A DNA stretch of 64,000 nucleotides from Candidatus Cryptobacteroides onthequi (GCA_018066125.1 JAGHSA010000004.1:102927-166926); one strand, 5' to 3'; counted from the stretch's first letter, positions 27,573 through 37,252 are shown. The notes: generated by a model from the sequence alone, not told the origin. Translations and numbers: made by a program.

Positions 27573-28481
27573 TTATTTAGTATCCCTGCTATGATCGTAA
27601 TAGAAAGGCTTGGATAATACATTCAATTTGATCCCGTCTTTCTCAAGCCACAGAATGACATCCGGATCAGCTATGATATGGGTCTTCCCCACCGCCTGGC
27701 TGAGCCTGAAGAACAACTTGCCCAGCCATCTCTCTGCGGTAAAATATGCCTTTCGCTCCAGAGTCGATCTGAAATACCGCTTTCCGGCCCAGTCAGGCTC
27801 TTCGTAACACGTTTTCATATTTGCCTCCCTGACCTTTATCTTCTTGCAATGGACAAAGAAACCGAGCATGAGTTCCGCGATATATGACATCGCTCTCACC
27901 TGTCTGGTATAGACCCCGGGAATCATACGCCTGTCGACCTCGAGAAGGACTGGCATCATGAACTCACAATAATCCTCAAACACTTCCCACTTGCAGACAA
28001 ACACGTTGCATGGATAGAACCAGTTCTGATTGAAGAAGTAATCTATGAACTCGTTGCCATACTCAGGATGCATTTCGAGAAAGGTATCCGCGAAGATCCA
28101 GAAATTCTCACGGCAGGTGAAGTACTGAAGAGTCTTTGAGTTGTTCACAGGATGAGAGGATTTCTTGGTGACGATCATGTCATAGTCCCCCATCTCTTCA
28201 TCTATCTTCTCATCACTCACGTCGATGTCGACATACCTCCTGTAGTGAGACATGCCGAAATACTTGGCACGAGGAAGATTCTTCCATGCCCAATACATGG
28301 CTGACGCCTCACACCATCCCTGATTTCTTTCACTCACGTTGTCACCTGTGTCATCCCCCGGAAAGCCCAGGTCGATTTCAGGATGGATGGCCTTGCCCCC
28401 CTGGATAGGGAAGTAAGGATAGCCTGTTCTGATGTTGTCATCAGGCTTGTGACAGCAGACCAGAATTGTTGTCTTGTCCAT
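27573..28481 (-). CDS. DUF4422 glycosyltransferase-like protein
   Basis: 302 residues. It starts TTILVCCHKPDDNI and has the family hallmark WCEASAMYWAWKNLPRAKYF then GMSHYRRYVD. DUF4422 proteins are found beside UDP-Galp mutase and glycosyltransferases in capsule and O-antigen loci and are thought to be glycosyltransferases. It starts 5 nt after glf and ends 8 nt before the Galf-transferase-like gene, so it is probably part of the same galactofuranose step. Confidence 0.87.
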   Translation of the reverse strand: MDKTTILVCCHKPDDNIRTGYPYFPIQGGKAIHPEIDLGFPGDDTGDNVSERNQGWCEASAMYWAWKNLPRAKYFGMSHYRRYVDIDVSDEKIDEEMGDYDMIVTKKSSHPVNNSKTLQYFTCRENFWIFADTFLEMHPEYGNEFIDYFFNQNWFYPCNVFVCKWEVFEDYCEFMMPVLLEVDRRMIPGVYTRQVRAMSYIAELMLGFFVHCKKIKVREANMKTCYEEPDWAGKRYFRSTLERKAYFTAERWLGKLFFRLSQAVGKTHIIADPDVILWLEKDGIKLNVLSKPFYYDHSRDTK

Positions 28482-28486
28482 AATGA

Positions 28487-29614
28487 TCAGATTTGAGTAT
28501 CCAATGCACGCCTTACCAGAGGTGCCATGTCGTAATACTTGTATTCTGCGAGCCTGCCTCCGAAGATCACACCTTCCTCGGTATCGGCCAGAGCCTTGTA
28601 TTGTGAATAAAGCGAGTTGTTTTTCTCGTCATTGACCGGATAGAACGGCTCCATGCCATCCTTCCATTCCGTCGAATATTCGCGGGTGACCACGGTCTTC
28701 GGGCAGTCGTACACCGCCTGACCGAACATCTCGAAGTGCTTATGTTCTATGCTTCTGGTAAAGGGAACCTCGCGTTCGGTGTAATTGACGAGTGTGGTTC
28801 CCTGATAGTTCGGCATGTCCATGACCTCGGTCTCAAACCTGACGGTCCTGTACTCGAGCTTGCCGTAGCGGTACCCATACCACTCATCTATCTTGCCGGT
28901 GAAGACAACCTTGTCAGCCACACTCATCCACTTCTCCCTGTCCTCGAAGAAGTCCACGCCTGTCATGGTGTCGGCATCTTTGAGAAGGCCATTGATGAGA
29001 AGGTTGTATCCTCCGACAGGCACACCCTGATAGCTGTCATTGAAGTAGTTGTTGTCATACACGAAACGAACAGGAAGACGTCTTATGATAAATGATGGCA
29101 ATTCTGTGCAAGGGCGTCCCCATTGTTTCTCCGTATAACCCTTTATAAGCTTTTCGTATATGTCACGACCCACGAGGATAAGAGCCTGCTCCTCCAGATT
29201 GCGAGGTTCGCATGCACCGTCTGCCTTCATTTTTGCAACAGCCTCCGCTTTCTGCTCCTCGATCTTGGCCTGAGCCTCCGCAGGCGTCTTCACACCCCAC
29301 ATCTGATAGAAGGTGTTCATATTGAACGGAAGATTATAAAGAGTGCCCTTATAATTGGCAACAGGCATATTGGTATAGCGGTTGAATGGCACTATCGAGT
29401 TCACGAAATCCCACACTTCCCTGTCACTTGTATGGAAGATATGAGGCCCGTACATGTGCACATTGATTCCCTCCATATTCTCGCAATACAGATTTCCGCC
29501 CAACTGGGACCTCTTCTCTATCACAAGACATGTCTTTCCCTTACGGGCAGCCAGATACGCAGCCACGGCGCCAAACAGGCCTGACCCTACTATGAGATAA
29601 TCGTAGTGTTTCAT
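28487..29614 (-). CDS. glf: UDP-galactopyranose mutase
   Basis: 375 residues. FAD-binding YLIVGSGLFGAVAAYLAARK, the family motif MYGPHIFHTSDREVWDFVN, and ALILVGRDIYEKLIKGYTEK. The flavoenzyme interconverts UDP-galactopyranose and UDP-galactofuranose, so galactofuranose is expected in the glycan made here. First gene of glf-DUF4422-GalfT. The 80-nt gap upstream contains a copy of the 3' end of the alpha-2-macroglobulin gene (29631-29665). Confidence 0.96.
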   Translation of the reverse strand: MKHYDYLIVGSGLFGAVAAYLAARKGKTCLVIEKRSQLGGNLYCENMEGINVHMYGPHIFHTSDREVWDFVNSIVPFNRYTNMPVANYKGTLYNLPFNMNTFYQMWGVKTPAEAQAKIEEQKAEAVAKMKADGACEPRNLEEQALILVGRDIYEKLIKGYTEKQWGRPCTELPSFIIRRLPVRFVYDNNYFNDSYQGVPVGGYNLLINGLLKDADTMTGVDFFEDREKWMSVADKVVFTGKIDEWYGYRYGKLEYRTVRFETEVMDMPNYQGTTLVNYTEREVPFTRSIEHKHFEMFGQAVYDCPKTVVTREYSTEWKDGMEPFYPVNDEKNNSLYSQYKALADTEEGVIFGGRLAEYKYYDMAPLVRRALDTQI

Positions 29615-29630
29615 AATAAGTGGTTTATCT

Positions 29631-29665
29631 TGCTAATTTAACAATTCTGCATGAATAGGCAATGT
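29631..29665 (-). repeat. 35-nt repeat, copy 1 (between glf and GT11)
   Basis: 30 of 35 bases match 32121-32155. Read on the reverse strand it still encodes TLPIHAELLN and a stop, against TLPIRAELLN and a stop at the end of the alpha-2-macroglobulin gene. It is probably a remnant of that gene's 3' end. It also has a TTG-N19-TAAATTAG arrangement that could work as a promoter for glf. Confidence 0.75.
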
Positions 29666-29695
29666 TGTAAAGGGGACAGCCTGTCGAGAAGTTCC

Positions 29696-30640
29696 TCACA
29701 GGTCTCTGCCGCCCTTAACCCTCACAAAATTTGGAAGATACAGTCCTTCGCTCTTTGGGCTGCCTACGGACCACACGTCGGGAACGACCACAATCTTGTC
29801 CTCCGCCTGTGACAGATATGCCGCCCACCAGCTGTACGTGCTGTTCGATATGATGAAGTGCCTGCATGAAGACATGATGAAGAAATCGCTCACATCATCC
29901 ATCCCGGTATCGACATACCTTACATTCCCTTCAAGATGATAATTGTTCCTGATCCACTCCAGATCTGCAGCAGTATTGGAGAATACATTGAACACAGCGT
30001 CAGGACAGATTGATGAAATATGCTTCATGGCCTTGATGAAATAGACCTCGTCGCACACGTTGAGACTTTTCCACTCGGGATTGAGATAGTCACCCCGCCT
30101 GATATGCACTGATACGTTGCACTCCCCTCTGCCCAGGTATCCTTCAATACCTGAAGCATCTTTGAGTCTGAGTTCTTCTCTGAGCCCCTCGCCGCACTCC
30201 TTCACGAATGAAGCATGCTCGAAATTGCCGAAAACAAGTTTGACCCGCCTGCCTGGAAAGGTAAAGCCGTCGAAATACTGATAAGGCGATGTACTGAGAT
30301 ACACGCCATGGCGCTGGCAGCGTCGGAAAATCTCCTCCGCACCACCGAATACCCTGTTGAATGCCTCCTGATCCCTGTGGATGAGGTAAAATTTCGGACC
30401 GAGGGAAAGGAATATCCTGAACTCCAGAAGAAGCAGGAACAAAAATGAGGCAATACCTCCCGAATATGTGACATCCTTGGCGAGGGCAAGTCTCTCAAGC
30501 TGGCACGAACGTTCCTTATTGCGCTTGAAGTATATACGGTTTATCACCACCCTGTCACCGTATATCTGAGACAATCTGCGCGCAAATGCATACTCAAACA
30601 GCTGATTGCCCAGACCGTCTTTGAGGAAAAGTACTATCAT
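29696..30640 (-). CDS. GT11 alpha-1,2-fucosyltransferase
   Basis: 314 residues. All GT11 hallmarks are present: LKDGLGNQLFEYAFARRL at the N-terminus, VSVHIRRGDY (GDP-fucose site), and HFIISNSTYSWWAAYLSQ. GT11 enzymes transfer fucose alpha-1,2 to galactose, as in H antigen and Lewis b/y structures. It starts 3 nt after the flippase gene, so it is in the same operon. No GDP-fucose synthesis genes are in the window, so fucose donor must come from elsewhere in the genome. Confidence 0.93.
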   Translation of the reverse strand: MIVLFLKDGLGNQLFEYAFARRLSQIYGDRVVINRIYFKRNKERSCQLERLALAKDVTYSGGIASFLFLLLLEFRIFLSLGPKFYLIHRDQEAFNRVFGGAEEIFRRCQRHGVYLSTSPYQYFDGFTFPGRRVKLVFGNFEHASFVKECGEGLREELRLKDASGIEGYLGRGECNVSVHIRRGDYLNPEWKSLNVCDEVYFIKAMKHISSICPDAVFNVFSNTAADLEWIRNNYHLEGNVRYVDTGMDDVSDFFIMSSCRHFIISNSTYSWWAAYLSQAEDKIVVVPDVWSVGSPKSEGLYLPNFVRVKGGRDL

Positions 30641-30643
30641 ACG

Positions 30644-32113
30644 CTAAGCATCCTGTTTTCTGATTTTTGCGAGTTGTTTATCCAGGACCGACACGGCGGT
30701 GTTTTTCATGAGTTCAAACGAAGTACTGCCTGCAATCCAGTGAAGGATGACATATATGCAGAAGCCCGTCACCACAAAGCTGCCGACCAGCCACCACCCG
30801 TGGATGAATTTCTCCATGAGCCATATCAGAGGCAGGAATGACAGGGAGATGGCGAAGGACACCAGGGCGTCCTTGTAGCAATGTATCCTTATCTCGGTCT
30901 TGTTTAGCATGAACCAGATGCTGACCCCCAGGATCAGGAATTCGGCCGCCACAGATGCCGATGAGGCTCCGACAGCCCCGAATAGTGGAATAAGAACGGC
31001 GTTCAGAACGAGATTGAGGGAAGCTCCGGCCAGTACAGAGTAGAGGAAAAGCTTGTCTTTGCCTATTCCTACCAGTACCTGCCAAGCCGTGATATTGTTA
31101 AGACCCAGCGCCATCAGGACAAAAGCCATGATCTGAAGAGGAAGAACCGCCCCACCGTACTGGTCACCATAGAACAGAGTCGTGAACGTAGGAGCCACGC
31201 AGGCAAGTCCCACCGCTGCCGGTATCGACAGGAACGAAGCGACAGAAAAGCCCTTGTCTACCAGTTTGTTTGCCTCATATAGATTCCCCTCGCCAAGGTA
31301 ATATGACATACGCGGCACGGCGACTGCAGAGAAACTGGTCACTGCGGCCAGTAGAGATCTGGATATATTAGAGGCGCAATTGTAGAAGGCAACTTCCGAG
31401 TATTCGGAAAAGAATCCGAGCATCAGAGTATCCAGCATCGTGTACACAGATATGGCTACACTCGAAGCAAAGAGGATGAGAACGGGTTTCATATGTGCGC
31501 CGAGGCCCTTGAGGGTGAATCTCAGCCGCACTCCGTTCCGGAGCATCGCGAAAAAGGTCCAGAGCTCTCCTACAATAGTTCCTATGGCATAGATCGCGAC
31601 GTAGATGATCATATCCGCACGCGTCTTCACGAACACAAAGATGGATACGATACATAAAGCCTTGACCAGGACCTGACGCATCGTGATGAATCCGAATCTC
31701 TCTTCGCCGGCAAAAAACCACTCGGTCTTGACAGGGCTGAGATAAAGCACGAGGCCGGATATGGCAAATATCAGCGCGTCTTTGCGCAGCATCCCCACAA
31801 GGGCTATGCTGCCGAGAAATAAAACCGTGGCTGCAATGGTCAGCAGAGTCTGTATGGATACGAGCTCCGATACCAGACGGGAAAGCTTCTCCCTGTCATC
31901 TCTCACCTTCGCCACCTCCCTCATGCCATATGTCGGGATTCCAAGCACCGCGAACATCGCGAAGTACGACGCGTACATGCTGGAGAAATTGAACAGCCCC
32001 ACTCCGTCAGGGCTCAGCACACGCGCCACATACGGCGCAGTGATGAGCGGAAACACGACCCTCGAAATGCTGAGGAGAAGGTTATAGAAGAAGTTGAGCC
32101 TTATCGATTTCAT
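30644..32113 (-). CDS. Polysaccharide flippase, Wzx/RfbX type
   Basis: 489 residues with about 14 membrane segments. The first segment region NFFYNLLLSISRVVFPLITA and FSSMYASYFAMFAVLGIPTY are typical of the polysaccharide-specific MOP transporters. It would move undecaprenyl-linked repeat units across the inner membrane. It lies 9 nt after the alpha-2-macroglobulin gene and directly before GT11. No Wzy polymerase or chain-length regulator was recognised in the window. Confidence 0.9.
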   Translation of the reverse strand: MKSIRLNFFYNLLLSISRVVFPLITAPYVARVLSPDGVGLFNFSSMYASYFAMFAVLGIPTYGMREVAKVRDDREKLSRLVSELVSIQTLLTIAATVLFLGSIALVGMLRKDALIFAISGLVLYLSPVKTEWFFAGEERFGFITMRQVLVKALCIVSIFVFVKTRADMIIYVAIYAIGTIVGELWTFFAMLRNGVRLRFTLKGLGAHMKPVLILFASSVAISVYTMLDTLMLGFFSEYSEVAFYNCASNISRSLLAAVTSFSAVAVPRMSYYLGEGNLYEANKLVDKGFSVASFLSIPAAVGLACVAPTFTTLFYGDQYGGAVLPLQIMAFVLMALGLNNITAWQVLVGIGKDKLFLYSVLAGASLNLVLNAVLIPLFGAVGASSASVAAEFLILGVSIWFMLNKTEIRIHCYKDALVSFAISLSFLPLIWLMEKFIHGWWLVGSFVVTGFCIYVILHWIAGSTSFELMKNTAVSVLDKQLAKIRKQDA

Positions 32114-32120
32114 AGAAGAC

Positions 32121-32155
32121 TGCTAATTTAGCAATTCCGCGCGAATCGGCAATGT
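32121..32155 (-). repeat. 35-nt repeat, copy 2 (3' end of the alpha-2-macroglobulin gene)
   Basis: Contains the last codons (TLPIRAELLN, stop) of the macroglobulin gene. It matches 29631-29665 at 30 of 35 positions, with mostly third-position or conservative differences. Confidence 0.75.
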
Positions 32156-35100
32156 GGGACCGGTATTGGCACGATAATGAGGTGCGTATGCAGACTCTAT
32201 ATGTGCCGCCGGAGCAGTGAAGGTTCCTTCCTGTGAGACATGGAACTCTTCAGTGACGGATGTCTTTTCCTCAGGGAAAGCATCCCAATAATATTCAGTC
32301 CTGGCGCTGCGCACACGGCGGTAGCAGTTCCACCATGTATAACCTGAAGTCTGCACCACAGGCACCAGACACCCAGGCCGCGGCACCTCAAGGCAGACAA
32401 AACTGCGGTTCTCCCCGCTCCACAGCGTGTATGTCGCACGGACAGTCTCCCCGACCGGGAGTACTTCACCGCCTTTGAGATCCACCCACCTGTCACCTCT
32501 TCTGATGCTGTATCTCACATCGACGGACATGCCGTTGCCTGACTTGCGCACCTGACTGAACGGAATCCTGACACTGCGTTTCAGCACCATGACACGTGCA
32601 TCCATGAGAGCCTCCGAGCCATCCATCACCGAAGCCACAGCCTCTGCGAATGCCGGATCAGACGTCCACTTCTGAGTTTCTTTCTGAACCATGATCCAGA
32701 GCCTGATGCCCCCGGCGATCTCCGACGCTCTGGCCGCATGCTCAGGATATGACGACTCAATGTCACGGAACAGGTCACAGATGAATGAATGCGCATAGAG
32801 TTCGCTCTCCATCAGTCCCCTCCATGGCATGACCGCATTCGGATAGAATATTCCTCCGGACGGATGCGCCACGGCGTACTGCATCAGAGATGCGAGATCT
32901 CTTTCCAGCGTCCTGTCAAGCCTGCGTGAAGTAAGAAGTTTCACTCCCCATGCCTTGGCAAGTGCCACTCCGGCATCGGAAGACTGGAGGTTGGCGATGG
33001 TGCGTATCCTGCGGGCCTTATGGAAGACACAGCCGCCCGTGTATTCCCTGGAAGGTGTGAGATAGTCTCTGTCACCATCCTTCATCTGAGAATCAAGTTT
33101 CTCCACGAGAGGAATCTCAGCATAGAGTGACCTCACATAGAAGTATTGCCCCTGACTCAGCACCGGTCTCCAGTATGAAGGCCTGTTCCCGGTGAAATAC
33201 TGAGAATCAAGATATCTCACAGCAGAGGCGACTACATCTGTGCCTATGGCTGCCGGCATGATGCCCAGCGCCTTGAGACGGGCCAGGCGCTCCAGTACGA
33301 CAGCAGTCACCGGAGCCGAAGACTCCATGCCTCCAAGCCATGCGAAACCGCCGTCCGCCCTCTGAAGCATGATGAGTGCATCGGCATACCTTCCGACATC
33401 GGCATTCTCCCCCTTGAGATGAGATGCAAGCATGCGGAACACCATTGCGGAGGACAGCGATACAGCATCTTCCGCATCGGTTTCCGAGCTCTGGCCAAGC
33501 ACCTCGTGAAGCTGGTCTGCGATGAGGATCTCATCCGACACCGTCTCCGAAGCCCTGCCATTGGAGAACTGAGCCATAAGACTGTCGCACAGATGCCTGC
33601 GGTCACCCCCGCCCATGAGAAGGGCCGAATGCGCCTCCGTGATCTCCTGCTCCGGAGCCTCGACCGGAACCGTTACAAACATCCCGTCCGACACGTTCAT
33701 TCCCTCGGAATTGCGGCTCGCGAAAACCACCTTGAGTCCCAGCACCCCGCTGCCGCAATGAGGAATCCTCCCCACCGGGAATGAGAGTGACGCACTGCCG
33801 CCTGCCGGGACATGAGCCTTTCCCTGGGTATGGCGGAGGGCAGGAACGTCCTTCCACACCGTCCCGTCAAAGATATCTATGCCGAATATGCCGTCGATAT
33901 CCTCATCCGAAGAGTTCGACACGTTGGCATGGAGCACATACCTGTCGTCTTCATAGAGGATCCTCGGCTGCACCAGAGACACCTTGACCGGCAGCGACAC
34001 CGTCATGTCACGGGTGACAGTGCCGTTGTGCATGTCGCGGTCATGGGCAAACACTGCCACATGATAGGTCGACAGCATATCTGAAGTATTCAGCCGGAAT
34101 GTCACTTCCCCGTCCTCACCCGTACGCAGGAAAGGCTCGAAAGCAAGCACGTCAGCGAACTCGGAGCGCACGTCCACATCCGCCAGCGATGGCGAAGACG
34201 GTTCTCCGGCATAGTCGACTGCCCCGATGGCAGCAGATGACCCAAGCTGGAAAGGTATCGCCTCGTCGAGCAGCACATCTGATTCATTCTGTGTATTCGC
34301 CTTGCCCCTGATGCGCACTCCGGAGGCAGCAGACTTGTACAAGACGGGTTCCGGACCGAAAGAATCGAAGGACCCGCACACATTGTACCTGAGTCCCGAA
34401 TACGACGGACGGAGCAGGAGGGACACATTTGACCAGCGGTTCTTCCATATCCTGTCGAGAGACACATCATACACCGCCACCAGGCATTCCGAATCAGGAA
34501 ACGCCTGCACCCCGAACTCATAACTGTTGCCAGGAAGGGTCTCATCCACAAAGCGAGTGAACTTCACCGGCATGTGGAGCAGCCCCCTCGGGCGTGAATA
34601 TGTATGATTGAGATTGTAGGCCCTGCCGTTCCTGAAATAGAATATCCTGAGCTCAACGGTCTCCGGCCAGTCAGCCTCGTATTTCCAGTCTATGCGTCTG
34701 AGGGAGCCGGACACGCCACGGCCTCCGATGAGCTGTATCTGCTCCTCGCGCAAGAGTCTGTGATCACAGCCCCAGAGTTCCGCTATGGCCCACACATCAC
34801 CCAGGCCGGCTCCGAACTGGGCAGTCACGTCATTTCCGTCAATGAACTTGAGGAAGTTCTCGACAGGAGCATCTATCACATCTGCATCATCAGCCAGATA
34901 GAGCACCTTGAAAGACTCTATGTTCTCATGAGGCACACCGCTCTGGTCCTCGACGGATGTCACCGCCTCGATTTCATAGAGGCAGGACAGGCCCGTGAAA
35001 CTGAGTCTGAAATCCTCTCCCATGCCTGTCTCGCTGTCGCAGACAGGCTTTCCGTCATGGGTCACCTTGTATCGGACCCTTGCAGGGACCACGCCGTTCA

Positions 35101-37252
35101 TCTTTTTCATCGACCACATGAATCTCATATCTACATCCCTGTCACTGACGATAATGAAACCCGGCTCAGATGATTTACCGCGTGAAACCGGGCCGTCCAG
35201 AGTGAAATGGGTCCCGTTGGCATCAGCTCTGAGCATGATGTCTCTGGATGCCGTCACAGTCTCCCCGGTGGCATCGGTGACCTTCACCTGACAGCTTGAA
35301 TATGTGGACTCAGGCAGAATTGAGAACGAGAAGCTCCCGTCCTGCCCTATCTCGGCAGTCCCTACAGACTTGCCACAGACATAGCTGAGCACCGCTGAAG
35401 TAAGCGCATGGCCTGAATACGCCTTCACTTCACCGCGAACCGTGACGCTGTCGCCCCTGAACCAGTAGCACATAAAGTCCTCGAAATCGATCCTGAAAGT
35501 CGGGAGCACGAACTCATCGACCCAGAACTCTTTGGAGCCGAGAGACTGCTTTCCATATGACACGGACACCCAGTAGGTGCCGCCTTCTGCGTCCTCTGGA
35601 ATGACAAACACTCCCTCTGCAGAGCCGAAATCATTAGTCACCAGATCAAGGTCTGCGACTTGTCCCTGCCTCCTTCCCATGAGAAAGGCCTTCAGGGGTT
35701 CTCCTTCCTTGAAAGTGCGGAGACTAGAATAGATGTCACCGCTGTACGCGACAGCCTTGAATCTCACACTGTCGCCCGGATGATAAGCCCCACTGCCCAG
35801 CATGATTTCCGCTTTGGTGACTTCAGTCGTGCCTGAAGCGAATATGACACTGCCGCGGCTGTCAATCTGCACGGCTCTGGATCTGTGGAACCGTCCCGCC
35901 TCATCCGTGTACGAGCATTTCAGCTGGAATACGCCATCCTCTCCGATGGCCGACAGGAGTGCATCAGGGAATGGCGTGAAACCGTCAGTCAAGATACCCT
36001 CCACCCTCGCGGACTCATTATCGCTGCCTTCCCTCGTGACAGAGGCATCAACCTTATCAACCGGTTTTCCCGTCATGAAATCCGCGACATACATCCAGAG
36101 CATGTCTCCATGTCTTCTGATGGCAACGGACAAGGAGGATTTGTCATATGGAACCTCAAATGCATCATTGCCGGGGGACTTCACCTTGAGCACATAATCC
36201 CCGTCATCGACCGCAGGAAGTGCCAGAGAAGCAGTGTCTGTCTTGTAGAAACTGCATACAGGATTGACCAGTCTCTGTCTGAAAACCGTCTTCTTCCCAT
36301 CGGTGAGGGTGACATCCGCATATGGGGTGTTCACGAAAGAGGCCTTGACCACATTGTTCTCCACCCTGGCCATGACAGACTTCGAAGTGAGCGTCTGTAT
36401 ACATTCCTCTGCCGCAGTGAGTTTCCCCCTGCCAAGCCATTTTTCCTTCTTTTTCATCTCCCTGAGTCTGGCCTCGAAAGCGTTGCATTCGTCTCGTAGA
36501 GCCATCAGGGTCTCAGAGGATGTCGTATCCCTGCCGGTCAGAGCCCATGCCTTGTCGCGGAGAAGCCAGTTCTCGGCAAGCATGGCCGCACCCCGGCCAC
36601 GATATTCCTGCGCCATGTCCTTTATGGAAGACTTGATATCCCCCTTGGAAACCGCCTTTTGATAACGGAGGAAAGCCGACTCCGGATAGCTTCCGGCATA
36701 TTCTTCCTCCAGCATGGCGGCGATCCTGTCGTCACAGGTCCAGGTCAGGGCAAGCCAGGCTGCATATTCCAGGTCATTGCGGAAGCTCAGGAAGCTGCCG
36801 ATTTCCGACACGGGGATGTGGGCGCCGTGCAGCGCAGGAGTATATCCCGAACGGAGCTCATCAGCATGGCTGAGCACGTACTCTGTCAGATGTGCGATAT
36901 CTTCTGTCGAGTAGTAATAGGCCGTAAGCGCAGGCAGGCCGAACGAAAGTATCCTCTCCCTGAACTGTTTCCCGGCGTCCGTCCTCTCCTTCCAGGAGCG
37001 GGAGACGCGACGGTCACGGCATCTTACGGCAGCCTCGTAGAAATCCACCGGCAGACGCTTGCGGTCTGCCTTGTCAAGGATGGATTCCAGACACGCAATC
37101 TCGTCCTCAGGCAGGTCCTGACGCGAGAGCCGGTGATATTGCTTCCACTCCCGTCTGAGGACAGTGCCCTCGGGAGCGGCAGCCCTGAGCGGCTGTGCCC
37201 ACAGGGAAAAAAACGAGACGATGGCCATCAAGGCGAAGGTTTTCCGTTTCAT
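32123..37252 (-). CDS. Alpha-2-macroglobulin-like secreted protein without thioester
   Basis: 1709 residues with a Sec signal (MKRKTFALMAIVSFFSLWAQ, no lipobox Cys). A helical N-terminal third leads into repeated MG-type beta-sandwiches; AEIMLGSGAYHPGDSVRFKA is the MG2 opening. The ANA-type domain (FEPFLRTGEDGEVTFRLNTS) and a toroidal TED-like domain with LQRADGGFAWLGG follow. No CxEQ thioester was found at the usual place, so covalent protease trapping is unlikely. These large Bacteroidota proteins are periplasmic or surface-exposed with unproven roles. Its stop lies 9 nt before the flippase start. Confidence 0.88.
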   Translation of the reverse strand: MKRKTFALMAIVSFFSLWAQPLRAAAPEGTVLRREWKQYHRLSRQDLPEDEIACLESILDKADRKRLPVDFYEAAVRCRDRRVSRSWKERTDAGKQFRERILSFGLPALTAYYYSTEDIAHLTEYVLSHADELRSGYTPALHGAHIPVSEIGSFLSFRNDLEYAAWLALTWTCDDRIAAMLEEEYAGSYPESAFLRYQKAVSKGDIKSSIKDMAQEYRGRGAAMLAENWLLRDKAWALTGRDTTSSETLMALRDECNAFEARLREMKKKEKWLGRGKLTAAEECIQTLTSKSVMARVENNVVKASFVNTPYADVTLTDGKKTVFRQRLVNPVCSFYKTDTASLALPAVDDGDYVLKVKSPGNDAFEVPYDKSSLSVAIRRHGDMLWMYVADFMTGKPVDKVDASVTREGSDNESARVEGILTDGFTPFPDALLSAIGEDGVFQLKCSYTDEAGRFHRSRAVQIDSRGSVIFASGTTEVTKAEIMLGSGAYHPGDSVRFKAVAYSGDIYSSLRTFKEGEPLKAFLMGRRQGQVADLDLVTNDFGSAEGVFVIPEDAEGGTYWVSVSYGKQSLGSKEFWVDEFVLPTFRIDFEDFMCYWFRGDSVTVRGEVKAYSGHALTSAVLSYVCGKSVGTAEIGQDGSFSFSILPESTYSSCQVKVTDATGETVTASRDIMLRADANGTHFTLDGPVSRGKSSEPGFIIVSDRDVDMRFMWSMKKMNGVVPARVRYKVTHDGKPVCDSETGMGEDFRLSFTGLSCLYEIEAVTSVEDQSGVPHENIESFKVLYLADDADVIDAPVENFLKFIDGNDVTAQFGAGLGDVWAIAELWGCDHRLLREEQIQLIGGRGVSGSLRRIDWKYEADWPETVELRIFYFRNGRAYNLNHTYSRPRGLLHMPVKFTRFVDETLPGNSYEFGVQAFPDSECLVAVYDVSLDRIWKNRWSNVSLLLRPSYSGLRYNVCGSFDSFGPEPVLYKSAASGVRIRGKANTQNESDVLLDEAIPFQLGSSAAIGAVDYAGEPSSPSLADVDVRSEFADVLAFEPFLRTGEDGEVTFRLNTSDMLSTYHVAVFAHDRDMHNGTVTRDMTVSLPVKVSLVQPRILYEDDRYVLHANVSNSSDEDIDGIFGIDIFDGTVWKDVPALRHTQGKAHVPAGGSASLSFPVGRIPHCGSGVLGLKVVFASRNSEGMNVSDGMFVTVPVEAPEQEITEAHSALLMGGGDRRHLCDSLMAQFSNGRASETVSDEILIADQLHEVLGQSSETDAEDAVSLSSAMVFRMLASHLKGENADVGRYADALIMLQRADGGFAWLGGMESSAPVTAVVLERLARLKALGIMPAAIGTDVVASAVRYLDSQYFTGNRPSYWRPVLSQGQYFYVRSLYAEIPLVEKLDSQMKDGDRDYLTPSREYTGGCVFHKARRIRTIANLQSSDAGVALAKAWGVKLLTSRRLDRTLERDLASLMQYAVAHPSGGIFYPNAVMPWRGLMESELYAHSFICDLFRDIESSYPEHAARASEIAGGIRLWIMVQKETQKWTSDPAFAEAVASVMDGSEALMDARVMVLKRSVRIPFSQVRKSGNGMSVDVRYSIRRGDRWVDLKGGEVLPVGETVRATYTLWSGENRSFVCLEVPRPGCLVPVVQTSGYTWWNCYRRVRSARTEYYWDAFPEEKTSVTEEFHVSQEGTFTAPAAHIESAYAPHYRANTGPTLPIRAELLN

